A stretch of 10,864 nucleotides of DNA, taken from positions 1-10,864 of the forward strand of contig CALBLB010000336.1 of the NCBI GenBank assembly GCA_937896115.1, in the 5' to 3' direction. The DNA comes from an uncultured Succinatimonas sp. Its GTDB lineage: Bacteria > Pseudomonadota > Gammaproteobacteria > Enterobacterales > Succinivibrionaceae. The notes under the pieces were generated by a model. The model saw only the letters and a program-made list of their open reading frames with translations. It was not told where the DNA came from and made no database searches. How positions within the stretch are numbered: the stretch's first letter is position 1; each line of letters begins with the position of its first letter. This document shows, in pieces, positions 1 through 6,555 of this stretch. A program made the translations under genes and the position numbers.

Positions 1-1
1 T

Positions 2-724
2 GAGAACGTCTTTTTAGTAACGCTTGCGCAGGCTAACAGTGTATTAGGATCGGTAAACGACGTGCACGAACTGTCCAAAATTGCCAGATCTTACGGAGCC
101 TTTTTCCATACAGATACGGCCCAAAGCGCAGGTTATGTTAAAACCGATTTTGATGCGTCGGACGTTTCCATGGCTACGTTAACCTCAGAAAAAATCTGCG
201 GTCCCAAGGGCGTGGGAGCTTTGTATGTACAACGTGCGCAGAAAGTACCGCTTGAGGCTCAGATCTTCGGCGGCGGACAGGAGAAAGGTTTGCGCGGCGG
301 TACAGTTCCGACTCACCAAGTAGTCGGAATGGGAAAAGCTTTTGAGATCATGCTCCATCAAGGAAGTGAAGATTCCAAACGTATGAATGCTTTTAGGGAA
401 AAGCTGATTAAAGGACTAAGTGCCATTGACGGATGCGTGATAAACGGCAGCAGAGAGCATCATGTACCCGGGATTTTGTCGGTAAGTTTTAAAGGTATAG
501 ACGGCTCGAAACTTATGCCGACGCTTTCGGGAGTGGCATGTTCTACCGGATCTGCCTGTTCCTCTGCTGATCTCAAACCTTCGTATATCTTAACCGGGAT
601 CGGCCTTGATGACGCTTTGGCCCGCGCGTCGTTGCGTTTGTCCTGGGGAAGATTTACCAAAGAACAGGAAATAGACGAAGCCATATCGGCAATAACCAAG
701 GCCGTAGCTACTTTGAGAGCGTAG
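2..724 (+). CDS. Cysteine desulfurase, class I (IscS/NifS type), 5'-truncated by window edge
   Basis: PLP enzyme that takes sulfur from L-cysteine as a protein-bound persulfide for Fe-S cluster or thio-cofactor synthesis. The frame is open to the left edge (first full codon at base 2), leaving about 240 residues of a family usually 380-405 long. An internal GTG at 62 is not the start, because family-like sequence continues upstream of it. Visible landmarks are the HTDTAQ cofactor-binding segment (107-124), the PLP lysine in SEK followed by GPKGVGALYV (Lys codon 191-193), the GGGQEKGLRGGT segment, and the catalytic loop ACSTGSACSS with the active Cys at 557-559. The short spacing and sequence around this Cys indicate class I rather than SufS. 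The protein ends soon after the last helix, so it seems to lack the C-terminal tail by which IscS contacts IscU. It is therefore annotated generically. Oddity: the residue before the PLP Lys is Glu, not the usual His. Confidence 0.93.
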   Translation, partial: ENVFLVTLAQANSVLGSVNDVHELSKIARSYGAFFHTDTAQSAGYVKTDFDASDVSMATLTSEKICGPKGVGALYVQRAQKVPLEAQIFGGGQEKGLRGGTVPTHQVVGMGKAFEIMLHQGSEDSKRMNAFREKLIKGLSAIDGCVINGSREHHVPGILSVSFKGIDGSKLMPTLSGVACSTGSACSSADLKPSYILTGIGLDDALARASLRLSWGRFTKEQEIDEAISAITKAVATLRA

Positions 725-752
725 CTTTCAAATATTTTCGGAGATTTTAAGT

Positions 753-2087
753 ATGGAACTTAAGCTTTATACCTATGAAAATGCGCCTCTTGATGAGTTG
801 GTAACGGTCAGCATCAGTGAGGAACAGCCTCCTGCACCTTATGATGAAAGTACGGATCTTTTAAATCTTGAGCCGCGCATCGCTGCTGTTTTTATAAAAC
901 CTCACGATGATTTTCCGCTGATGCGCGCAGGCAGAATTTTGGCAAGTCACGGGATCTTCAACGTAAAACTCAAGTTATCAAAGGAGATCTCGCCTTTTGA
1001 TGCTTTGGGCTTTTTAAATGCGCTTTACAGCGGCCCTAAAAAAGATCTTAAGGTTGCATTACCGCTTGATGAGCCTTCGTTACGTACTCTTTCGTGGATC
1101 TTTGCCATGGTGTCTTCTGCCCGCGGCATAGCCGATTTGGGATCTAACGAATGTACTCCGGTGCAACTTATGGAGCTTTTGGGCGAATTATGCCGCAGCG
1201 CTGCCAAGATCTCAGGAGGCCGCTGTTCCATGAGGGTGGTAACCCCAGAAGATCCTCTGTTTGAGCGTTATTCAGGTTTAAGAACCGTGGGTAAGGGCTC
1301 ACTTGCCTGCATGGGCGTTATAGATTATCTCCCTGAAGGAACGGACGACGGCGCTCCTGAAGTGGCATTGTGCGGAAAAGGGATCACTTTCGATGCAGGC
1401 GGCTACGACATAAAACCCGAGCGCTTTATGGAGGATATGCGCACTGACAAGACCGGAGCTGTAAATCTTGCAGCAGCGCTTGCCTTAGCCATCGGTCTTG
1501 GACTTAAGCGTCACGTAAGAGCTTATCTTGCCTGTGCAAGAAATCTTATAGGACCTGATTCCATGGTGCCCGGGGATGTCATAGGTTACCCGGACGGCAC
1601 TACGGTTGAGATAGGCAATACCGATGCCGAAGGTCGTTTGGTGCTTGCAGATGCCATTTTGCAGGCACGTGATGACGGAGCAAAGGTTATTTTGGACGCT
1701 GCCACGCTCACCGGCAGCGCCAAATATGCCTTAGGGCGCGATATGTGCGCGGTATTGTGCAGAGACAATCGCATGCCGCAAAGTCTCAAGGACTGTTTCT
1801 CCTATACCGGGGAGCTTTACTGGCAGTTGCCTCTGTTTGACTTCCATAAGCGTTTTTTAAAGTCAAGACGAGCCGATCTTTCAAATTGCGGCAGCGGTTG
1901 CAGTGTACCGGGAGCGAGCGCGGCTGCGGCATTTTTGGAACATTTCGTTGCAGATGACGAGCAATGGGTGCATATAGATCTGTCTTCTGCCTATTTGCCA
2001 GAAGGCAGTCCTTTTTTGGGAAAAGGTCCTACGGGAGCAATCATCTTTCCCGTAGGTCTGTGGTTAACCGGAGACAGCCTTGACTGA
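753..2087 (+). CDS. pepB: M17 leucyl aminopeptidase family protein, PepB-like
   Basis: Cytosolic two-metal aminopeptidase that removes N-terminal residues in the last stage of peptide breakdown. At 444 residues it is close to E. coli PepB (427) and, like PepB, has a shortened N-terminal domain compared with PepA. The catalytic domain is complete. GKGITFDAGGYDIKP (residues 208-222) supplies metal ligands Lys209 and Asp214 and catalytic Lys221. Asp232 follows in MRTD. The M17 signature NTDAEGRL (289-296) supplies Asp291, Glu293 and catalytic Arg295. The Tyr after GITFDAGG and the C-terminal PGASAAAAFLEHFV match PepB rather than PepA. Oddity: the run after Asp232 is KTGA where the family usually has MGGA. 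GGAG at 740-743 lies 9 bases before the ATG. The gene is 28 bases after the cysteine desulfurase and overlaps the next gene by 8 bases, so the three are probably one operon. Family is certain; the PepB assignment is likely. Confidence 0.93.
   Translation: MELKLYTYENAPLDELVTVSISEEQPPAPYDESTDLLNLEPRIAAVFIKPHDDFPLMRAGRILASHGIFNVKLKLSKEISPFDALGFLNALYSGPKKDLKVALPLDEPSLRTLSWIFAMVSSARGIADLGSNECTPVQLMELLGELCRSAAKISGGRCSMRVVTPEDPLFERYSGLRTVGKGSLACMGVIDYLPEGTDDGAPEVALCGKGITFDAGGYDIKPERFMEDMRTDKTGAVNLAAALALAIGLGLKRHVRAYLACARNLIGPDSMVPGDVIGYPDGTTVEIGNTDAEGRLVLADAILQARDDGAKVILDAATLTGSAKYALGRDMCAVLCRDNRMPQSLKDCFSYTGELYWQLPLFDFHKRFLKSRRADLSNCGSGCSVPGASAAAAFLEHFVADDEQWVHIDLSSAYLPEGSPFLGKGPTGAIIFPVGLWLTGDSLD
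2070..2082 (+). promoter_or_regulatory. Ribosome binding site fixing the TTG start of the sirtuin gene
   Basis: GGAG at 2070-2073 sits six bases before TTG 2080-2082. An in-frame TAA at 2065-2067 excludes any earlier start. The next possible start, GTG 2107, would remove the first strand of the Rossmann fold just before the GAGIS motif. The signal lies inside the end of the upstream aminopeptidase gene, whose stop is 2085-2087, so translational coupling is likely. Confidence 0.7.
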
Positions 2088-2817
2088 TAAAACTTTAAAG
2101 AACATCGTGATCTTGACGGGTGCCGGAATTTCCGCAGAATCCGGGATCCCGGTGTTTCGTTCGGAAAGCGGTTTATGGGAGAACGAACGCATTGAAGATG
2201 TGTGCGTGCCGGAAGCTTTAAAACGAGATCCTCAAAAAGTGCACAATTTTTATAATAAATTGCGTCGTTCGCTCCTGGATAAAAAACCTAACGGAGCTCA
2301 TTTGGCAGTATCGAAGCTGCAGCGTGAATGGCCGTCTTTTTCAGGCGGTAGCGTGACTTTGGTTACTCAGAATATCGATGATCTGCACGAAAAAGCAGGC
2401 AGCAGCGATGTTATCCATATGCACGGAGCATTGCTTTGTGCAAGATGCGAATGTTGCGGTGCCTCCTGGAGGCAGGAGCGGGATACTTTCCCGAAGATGC
2501 CATGCCCAAAGTGCGGAAAAATCGGCGGAGTACGTCCTGATATAGTGTTTTTTGAGGAAATGCCTCATGACATGGAGCTTATAGAAAAAGCTCTTGCCAA
2601 ATGCGATCTTTTTTTAGCCGTAGGCACTTCAGGAGTAGTTTACCCGGCAGCAGGCTTTTGCCGTTTTGCCAAAAGTGTCGGAGCGACATGTCTTGAGTTC
2701 AATCTTAAAAAAAGTGCCGTAGCCTCAGATTTTGATGCGGGATTTTACGGAAAAGCCTCAGAAACCTTGCCAAAATTCGTCGACGGCTTGTTAAGCGGTA
2801 AAGGGCTTGAGATCTAG
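2080..2817 (+). CDS. cobB: Sir2-family NAD-dependent protein deacylase, CobB-like
   Basis: Cytosolic sirtuin that removes acyl groups from protein lysines, using NAD+ and yielding nicotinamide and O-acyl-ADP-ribose. The 245-residue protein has all core motifs: GAGISAESGIPVFR (14-27) for NAD, TQNIDDLHEKAG (96-107), catalytic His115 in IHMHG, and a zinc module with Cys123/Cys126 and Cys142/Cys145. Also present are the late Rossmann motifs GTSGVVYPAAGF and LEFNL. GLW, EDV and PAAGF resemble E. coli CobB. It lacks the N-terminal extension of the long E. coli CobB form. Oddity: class III sirtuins read acidic acyl groups with a Tyr-x-x-Arg motif, but here Tyr58 is followed at +3 by Leu61 (Arg at 62 and 63). 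The small alanine near GLW is also replaced (SES). This suggests a changed acyl preference, perhaps plain deacetylation. The TTG start overlaps pepB by 8 bases. Confidence 0.92.
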   Translation: MTDKTLKNIVILTGAGISAESGIPVFRSESGLWENERIEDVCVPEALKRDPQKVHNFYNKLRRSLLDKKPNGAHLAVSKLQREWPSFSGGSVTLVTQNIDDLHEKAGSSDVIHMHGALLCARCECCGASWRQERDTFPKMPCPKCGKIGGVRPDIVFFEEMPHDMELIEKALAKCDLFLAVGTSGVVYPAAGFCRFAKSVGATCLEFNLKKSAVASDFDAGFYGKASETLPKFVDGLLSGKGLEI

Positions 2818-2830
2818 TTTTAGACCGCTG

Positions 2831-2865
2831 TCGCAAGTTTTTGCACGACTGGTATAATAGCCGAT
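2831..2865 (+). promoter_or_regulatory. Predicted sigma-70 extended -10 promoter for the rlmN operon
   Basis: TGGTATAAT at 2850-2858 is a perfect -10 hexamer (2853-2858) with the TGn extension. The -35 match is poor: TCGCAA at 2831-2836, 16 bases upstream, shares three positions with consensus. A good extended -10 commonly compensates for a weak -35. The transcript would start near 2865 and give a leader of about 29 bases before the rlmN GTG. No terminator is visible between the sirtuin stop and this site, so read-through from the upstream cluster is possible. Confidence 0.68.
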
Positions 2866-2893
2866 TGCTTAGTAAAAATCAGCAGGAGCAAGA

Positions 2894-3988
2894 GTGGAAA
2901 ACAAAGTCAATCTCATGGATCTCTCCATAGAGGAGATGAAGGACTTTTGCGTGTCCTTGGGAGAAAAGCCTTTTCGTGCTCAACAGCTTATGCGCTGGAT
3001 CTACCAGTTCGGAGTGACTGACTTCGATCTTATGACTAATATCAAAAAAGATCTGCGCGCAAGGCTTAAAGAATGTTGCGTTATAGAAGCTCCTCAAGTA
3101 GTTACCGAGCAGAGATCGCGCGACGGTACCGTGAAATGGGCTTTGGATATAGGCGGCGGTCAACTCGTGGAAACCGTGCTTATTCCCGAGGACGGGCGCA
3201 ATACTTTGTGCATTTCTACTCAGGTAGGTTGCCCGGTAGGATGTGTATTCTGCCGTACCGGTGCCTCAGGCTTTAATCGCAATTTAAAGCTTTCTGAGAT
3301 CATAGGTCAGGTGTGGCGTGCCGCTTCATGCGTAGGATTTAGTAATAATGAGGAACACAAACCCATCTCCAACGTGGTGATGATGGGTATGGGCGAGCCG
3401 CTTTATAATTTAAAACCGGTATTGGCCGCCTGTGCATTGTTGCTGTCTGACTATGCGTTTGCGTTATCCAAGCGTCGTGTGACGATTTCAACTTCAGGCG
3501 TTGCTCCGGTTTTAAATTCCATAGCCGGCAAAATCGATGTAGCTCTGGCTTTGTCGTTGCATGCTCCTGACGATGAATTACGTAGCAAATTGATCCCGCT
3601 TAACGATAAATATCATATTGCCGAAGTCTTGGATGCGGTACGCAACTATATTTCCAAATCCAACGCCAACTGCGGCAAGGTCACCATAGAATATGTGCTC
3701 TTAGACGGTGTGAACGACGGCATAGATCAGGCCAGAGCTTTGGGAAGACTGCTGTCTGATCTTCCCTGTAAGATAAATCTCATTCCCTTTAACCCTCATG
3801 AAGCTTCTGAATATCGCAAACCGTCTGGAAACAGAGTGGAGCGCTTTGCACGTGAGCTTATGGATATGGGATTTACCGTGATGAAACGCTCTACCAGAGG
3901 CGATGATATAGCCGCGGCCTGCGGTCAGTTGGCAGGACAGGTTAAAAATCGTCTGAAAACGGCAGCGATAGATGCAAAAAGAATTTGA
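2894..3988 (+). CDS. rlmN: Dual-specificity rRNA/tRNA adenine-C2 methyltransferase RlmN
   Basis: Radical-SAM enzyme that methylates C2 of A2503 in 23S rRNA and, in E. coli, A37 of some tRNAs, supporting translational accuracy. The 364-residue protein has the N-terminal RNA-binding region (EKPFRAQQLMRWIYQ), then the radical-SAM cluster motif CxxxCxxC at Cys113, Cys117 and Cys120. The two methyl-transfer cysteines are present: Cys106 in TLCIS and Cys343 in AAACGQLAG. MGMGEPL, STSG and LSLHAPDDELR are standard SAM-binding and core segments. The start is GTG with AGGAG at 2884-2888, five bases upstream. It heads the run rlmN-rodZ-ispG-hisS-yfgM, with the predicted promoter just before it. In many gammaproteobacteria ndk lies directly upstream; here a sirtuin gene takes that place. 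The Cys343 context separates it from Cfr-type relatives, so identification is firm. Confidence 0.97.
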   Translation: MENKVNLMDLSIEEMKDFCVSLGEKPFRAQQLMRWIYQFGVTDFDLMTNIKKDLRARLKECCVIEAPQVVTEQRSRDGTVKWALDIGGGQLVETVLIPEDGRNTLCISTQVGCPVGCVFCRTGASGFNRNLKLSEIIGQVWRAASCVGFSNNEEHKPISNVVMMGMGEPLYNLKPVLAACALLLSDYAFALSKRRVTISTSGVAPVLNSIAGKIDVALALSLHAPDDELRSKLIPLNDKYHIAEVLDAVRNYISKSNANCGKVTIEYVLLDGVNDGIDQARALGRLLSDLPCKINLIPFNPHEASEYRKPSGNRVERFARELMDMGFTVMKRSTRGDDIAAACGQLAGQVKNRLKTAAIDAKRI

Positions 3989-4000
3989 CGGAAATAAAGC

Positions 4001-5407
4001 ATGAGCAAGCATTTGAGAAATCAGCCGCGTATTTCCCCGGAAGTATCGGCTCAGCCAAACGAGGTACAACCTGAAAATACTCAGGAGGTACAACCAGATG
4101 ACGCTTTGCGTAAAAGCGAAAATGTAACTTCGTTTATGCCTAATGACGATGTTTTGAGTACGGAACGCCCCAACGGTGATGATCCTGACAAGATCCCGGT
4201 GACTCCGGAACTTCCTGATGATCAGGTTCCCAATATGCCCGGGGCTATTCTAAAACACGCCCGTGAAATGCTGGGCATGTCCTTGCGAGAGGTTTCCTCC
4301 CGTCTGATGCTCAGGGTGAATACGGTAAGCGACATCGAACATGACAGATTAAATCAACCTACGGCAGCACAGTTTGCCGTGCAGCATCTCACGGCTTATG
4401 CCAGACTGGTGAATATCGATCCTAAAGCCGTGGTCGATCTTTATATGCAAAACGTACGTCAGGTACAAAACGCTGCTTTGCAACGCTCAAGGCAGGCTTA
4501 TGTAGAGACGAGATACAAACGTCCTTTGTCAATTAGCAAGATAGCTTTGGCTGTAGTCGGTGCCGTGGCTTTGGTCGGCGTCGGTATGGGTATAGGTGCG
4601 TTTATGTCTTCGTCCTCATCTAAAGATGAAGATCAAAGCGGAGCATTGACTTTAAGCCCTTCTGCTCAGGTAGAACAAAGTATGGCTCCTGAGGAAACTT
4701 TCCCGCCTGAGCAACACGAAACGGAAAATCTCCCTTACGATCCTAATACCGAAATGGCCAGACAACAGGCCGAGGCGTTGGGAACTAATGATCTTATTGC
4801 CAAGGCTCAGGGCGGCGATGCTCAGGATGCTGCGGGAACTTTAGGAGATAAAGCTCCGGTACAAGATGAGACTCCTACTTTAAAACGCAGCGATGCCGAG
4901 GCTTTGTCAAAGTTTGCTCAGGAAAAGGCCAAAGCATCATCCGCTCATCCTGCGTCTTCTGCGCAGACTTTGCCGCCTGATCCTTTGATTTCCGGCACTA
5001 AAGATAATGCTCAGTCTCTGCCTACTGCAGTTCCTGTAAACAATGTTGCAAAAGATCAGAAAACTGATCCCGTCAAGCAGACAAATGCAAAGACGACACC
5101 TGCGGTAACTTCATTAGGTGCCGTGCGCGACGTTTCGTCGCAGGTAAGAATTGTCAGCCGTAATGATATTGGTTCTTTAAATACCGTTACGGTGAATGTA
5201 CAGGGAGCTGTATATCTTAGGATCAAAGGTAACGGCAGGATCTTAAAGAGCGGATCTTTTAAAGCCGGAGATACGGTGACTGCTACCGGTATGCCTCCTT
5301 TGCGTATAGAAGTTTCGGACAGCTCTTTGGTACGCGTACGCTATAACGGCGGCACTGCCAAGTCGCCGTCCGGGAAAAACATAGGCTTTGATCTGCCCAC
5401 CCGTTAG
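4001..5407 (+). CDS. rodZ: RodZ-like cytoskeleton/cell-shape protein, enlarged
   Basis: Bitopic inner-membrane protein that links MreB filaments to the peptidoglycan elongation complex and keeps rod shape. Order of parts: an acidic, Pro/Gln-rich N-terminal extension (1-78); a RodZ helix-turn-helix domain (about 80-150) beginning PGAILKHAREMLGMSLREV; a basic juxtamembrane stretch (RYKRP, 171-175); one membrane helix (about 181-202); a long low-complexity linker rich in Ala, Gln, Lys, Pro and Ser (about 203-385); and a C-terminal DUF4115-type beta domain (about 395-462). E. coli RodZ is 337 residues and its HTH begins about 15 residues in, so both extension and linker are expanded in this 468-residue protein. 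The ATG is 12 bases after the rlmN stop with a weak signal (GGAA, 3990-3993). An internal ATG encoding Met79, directly before the HTH, is an alternative start. Its position before ispG matches E. coli. Confidence 0.9.
   Translation: MSKHLRNQPRISPEVSAQPNEVQPENTQEVQPDDALRKSENVTSFMPNDDVLSTERPNGDDPDKIPVTPELPDDQVPNMPGAILKHAREMLGMSLREVSSRLMLRVNTVSDIEHDRLNQPTAAQFAVQHLTAYARLVNIDPKAVVDLYMQNVRQVQNAALQRSRQAYVETRYKRPLSISKIALAVVGAVALVGVGMGIGAFMSSSSSKDEDQSGALTLSPSAQVEQSMAPEETFPPEQHETENLPYDPNTEMARQQAEALGTNDLIAKAQGGDAQDAAGTLGDKAPVQDETPTLKRSDAEALSKFAQEKAKASSAHPASSAQTLPPDPLISGTKDNAQSLPTAVPVNNVAKDQKTDPVKQTNAKTTPAVTSLGAVRDVSSQVRIVSRNDIGSLNTVTVNVQGAVYLRIKGNGRILKSGSFKAGDTVTATGMPPLRIEVSDSSLVRVRYNGGTAKSPSGKNIGFDLPTR
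4061..4095 (+). repeat. Short in-frame direct repeat in the rodZ N-terminal extension
   Basis: GAGGTACAACC occurs at 4061-4071 and again at 4085-4095, a 24-base period. It encodes EVQP-E/D-N/D twice, eight residues apart. Its length is a multiple of three and it lies in a low-complexity region, so it may mark slippage or small in-frame expansion. Confidence 0.6.
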
Positions 5408-5416
5408 GAGTTTTTT

Positions 5417-6517
5417 ATGGAATGGAAGCCAGAGGCTATAGTACGCCGTGATTCCCGCCAGATAGACGTGGGCGGAGTGAAAATAGGAGGCAAGGCCCCC
5501 ATCAGCGTGCAGAGCATGACCTCTACCGATACCTTGGATGTTGAAGGAACGTTGTTGCAGATCCGAGCTATGTATGAAGCAGGAGCCGATCTGGTACGCG
5601 TAAGCGTGCCTTCCATGGCAGCATCCGAAGCCTTTGCCAAAATAGTAAAGGCATCTCCGGTGCCGCTTATAGCCGACATTCATTTTGATTATCGTATTGC
5701 CGTGGACTGCGCCAGCCGCGGAGCTGCAGCCTTGCGTATCAATCCTGGCAACATAGGATCTCACGAGCGCATTGAAGCCGTGTGTCAGGCAGCCAAAGAT
5801 CACGGTCTGCCCATACGCGTGGGAGTCAACGCCGGATCTCTTGATCATGATCTTTTGAAAAAATACGGTGCTCCGACTCCGGATGCCATGGTTGAAGCGG
5901 CTTTGAGAGCAGCTACCACGCTTGATGATCACGATTTTGAGGATTATGCCTTCTCGGTTAAGGCATCTGAATTGAATCTGTGCGTAGAGGCTTATGAGAA
6001 ACTGGCTCTGGCTACCGATGCGCCGTTGCATCTTGGGATCACCGAAGCAGGAGGACTGATGTCCGGTACGGTGCTCTCGTCTATAGGGATCTCCTGGCTG
6101 TTAAAGCAGGGCATAGGCGATACCTTACGCGTGTCTTTGGCAGCAGATCCAGTTGAAGAGGTCAAAGTAGGCTGGGCCATATTAAAGAGCATGCATTTAA
6201 GATCCCGCGGAGTCAATATTACCGCCTGTCCTACCTGCTCGCGTCACGGCATCGACGTTGTAGGATTAGTCTCAGAACTTGAGCATCGTCTTGCCGATGT
6301 GCGTACGGAGCTTAACATTGCGGTGATGGGATGCGTGGTCAACGGCCCGGGAGAGGCACTGCACAGCGATGTTGCCGTATGCGGAGCAGCAAACGGGCAA
6401 TGCCTTATTTATGAAAAAGGGAAAATGGTCGGTAAGATCCCTTGTAAGGAAGCTGCCGACAGACTGGAAAGCAGGGTAAGATCTCTTGTTTCTGAGCAAA
6501 AGACTTCCTTGTCTTAA
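5417..6517 (+). CDS. ispG: 4-hydroxy-3-methylbut-2-en-1-yl diphosphate synthase IspG (GcpE)
   Basis: Penultimate enzyme of the MEP isoprenoid pathway. It reductively opens the cyclic diphosphate MEcPP to HMBPP using a [4Fe-4S] cluster, and flavodoxin is the electron donor in E. coli. The 366-residue protein (E. coli 372) has the N-terminal TIM-barrel with QSMTSTDT, ADIHFDYRIA and LRINPGNIG. Its C-terminal cluster domain has Cys271 and Cys274 in ACPTCSRHGID, Cys306 in GCVVNGPGE, and Glu313 as the fourth iron ligand. This is the compact bacterial form without the plant-type insertion. AGGAG at 5406-5410 overlaps the rodZ stop codon and lies six bases before the ATG, so the two genes are probably translated together. 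The product feeds undecaprenyl phosphate, needed for the peptidoglycan synthesis that RodZ helps to organise, and quinones. Confidence 0.98.
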   Translation: MEWKPEAIVRRDSRQIDVGGVKIGGKAPISVQSMTSTDTLDVEGTLLQIRAMYEAGADLVRVSVPSMAASEAFAKIVKASPVPLIADIHFDYRIAVDCASRGAAALRINPGNIGSHERIEAVCQAAKDHGLPIRVGVNAGSLDHDLLKKYGAPTPDAMVEAALRAATTLDDHDFEDYAFSVKASELNLCVEAYEKLALATDAPLHLGITEAGGLMSGTVLSSIGISWLLKQGIGDTLRVSLAADPVEEVKVGWAILKSMHLRSRGVNITACPTCSRHGIDVVGLVSELEHRLADVRTELNIAVMGCVVNGPGEALHSDVAVCGAANGQCLIYEKGKMVGKIPCKEAADRLESRVRSLVSEQKTSLS

Positions 6518-6555
6518 ACGATTTTGAAAATTAAAAAACCACACAGGAATTTACT

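Noticed and set aside
62..64. GTG 62 as the start of the cysteine desulfurase
   Set aside because: The frame is open to the left edge and codons from base 2 encode conserved family sequence (TLAQANSVLGSV), so the true start is outside the window.
2833..2846. A small inverted repeat GCAA-GTTT-TTGC after the sirtuin gene as a terminator
   Set aside because: The stem is only four pairs, is AT-rich and is not followed by a T run. It also overlaps the predicted rlmN promoter.
3701..4093. A 130-codon open frame on the - strand across the rlmN-rodZ junction
   Set aside because: Both genes beneath it are firm and the predicted protein has no recognisable motif.
5243..6031. A 262-codon open frame on the - strand, opposite the end of rodZ and the first half of ispG
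   Set aside because: It lies opposite two well-identified genes. Its protein is rich in His, Arg, Tyr, Ser and Gly with no recognisable domain, as expected for a codon-bias shadow, and it crosses the rodZ-ispG junction.
6524..6555. TTGAAA at 6524-6529 as the -35 of a separate hisS promoter
   Set aside because: No acceptable -10 lies at the right distance; the position falls on the ribosome binding site just before the hisS ATG.
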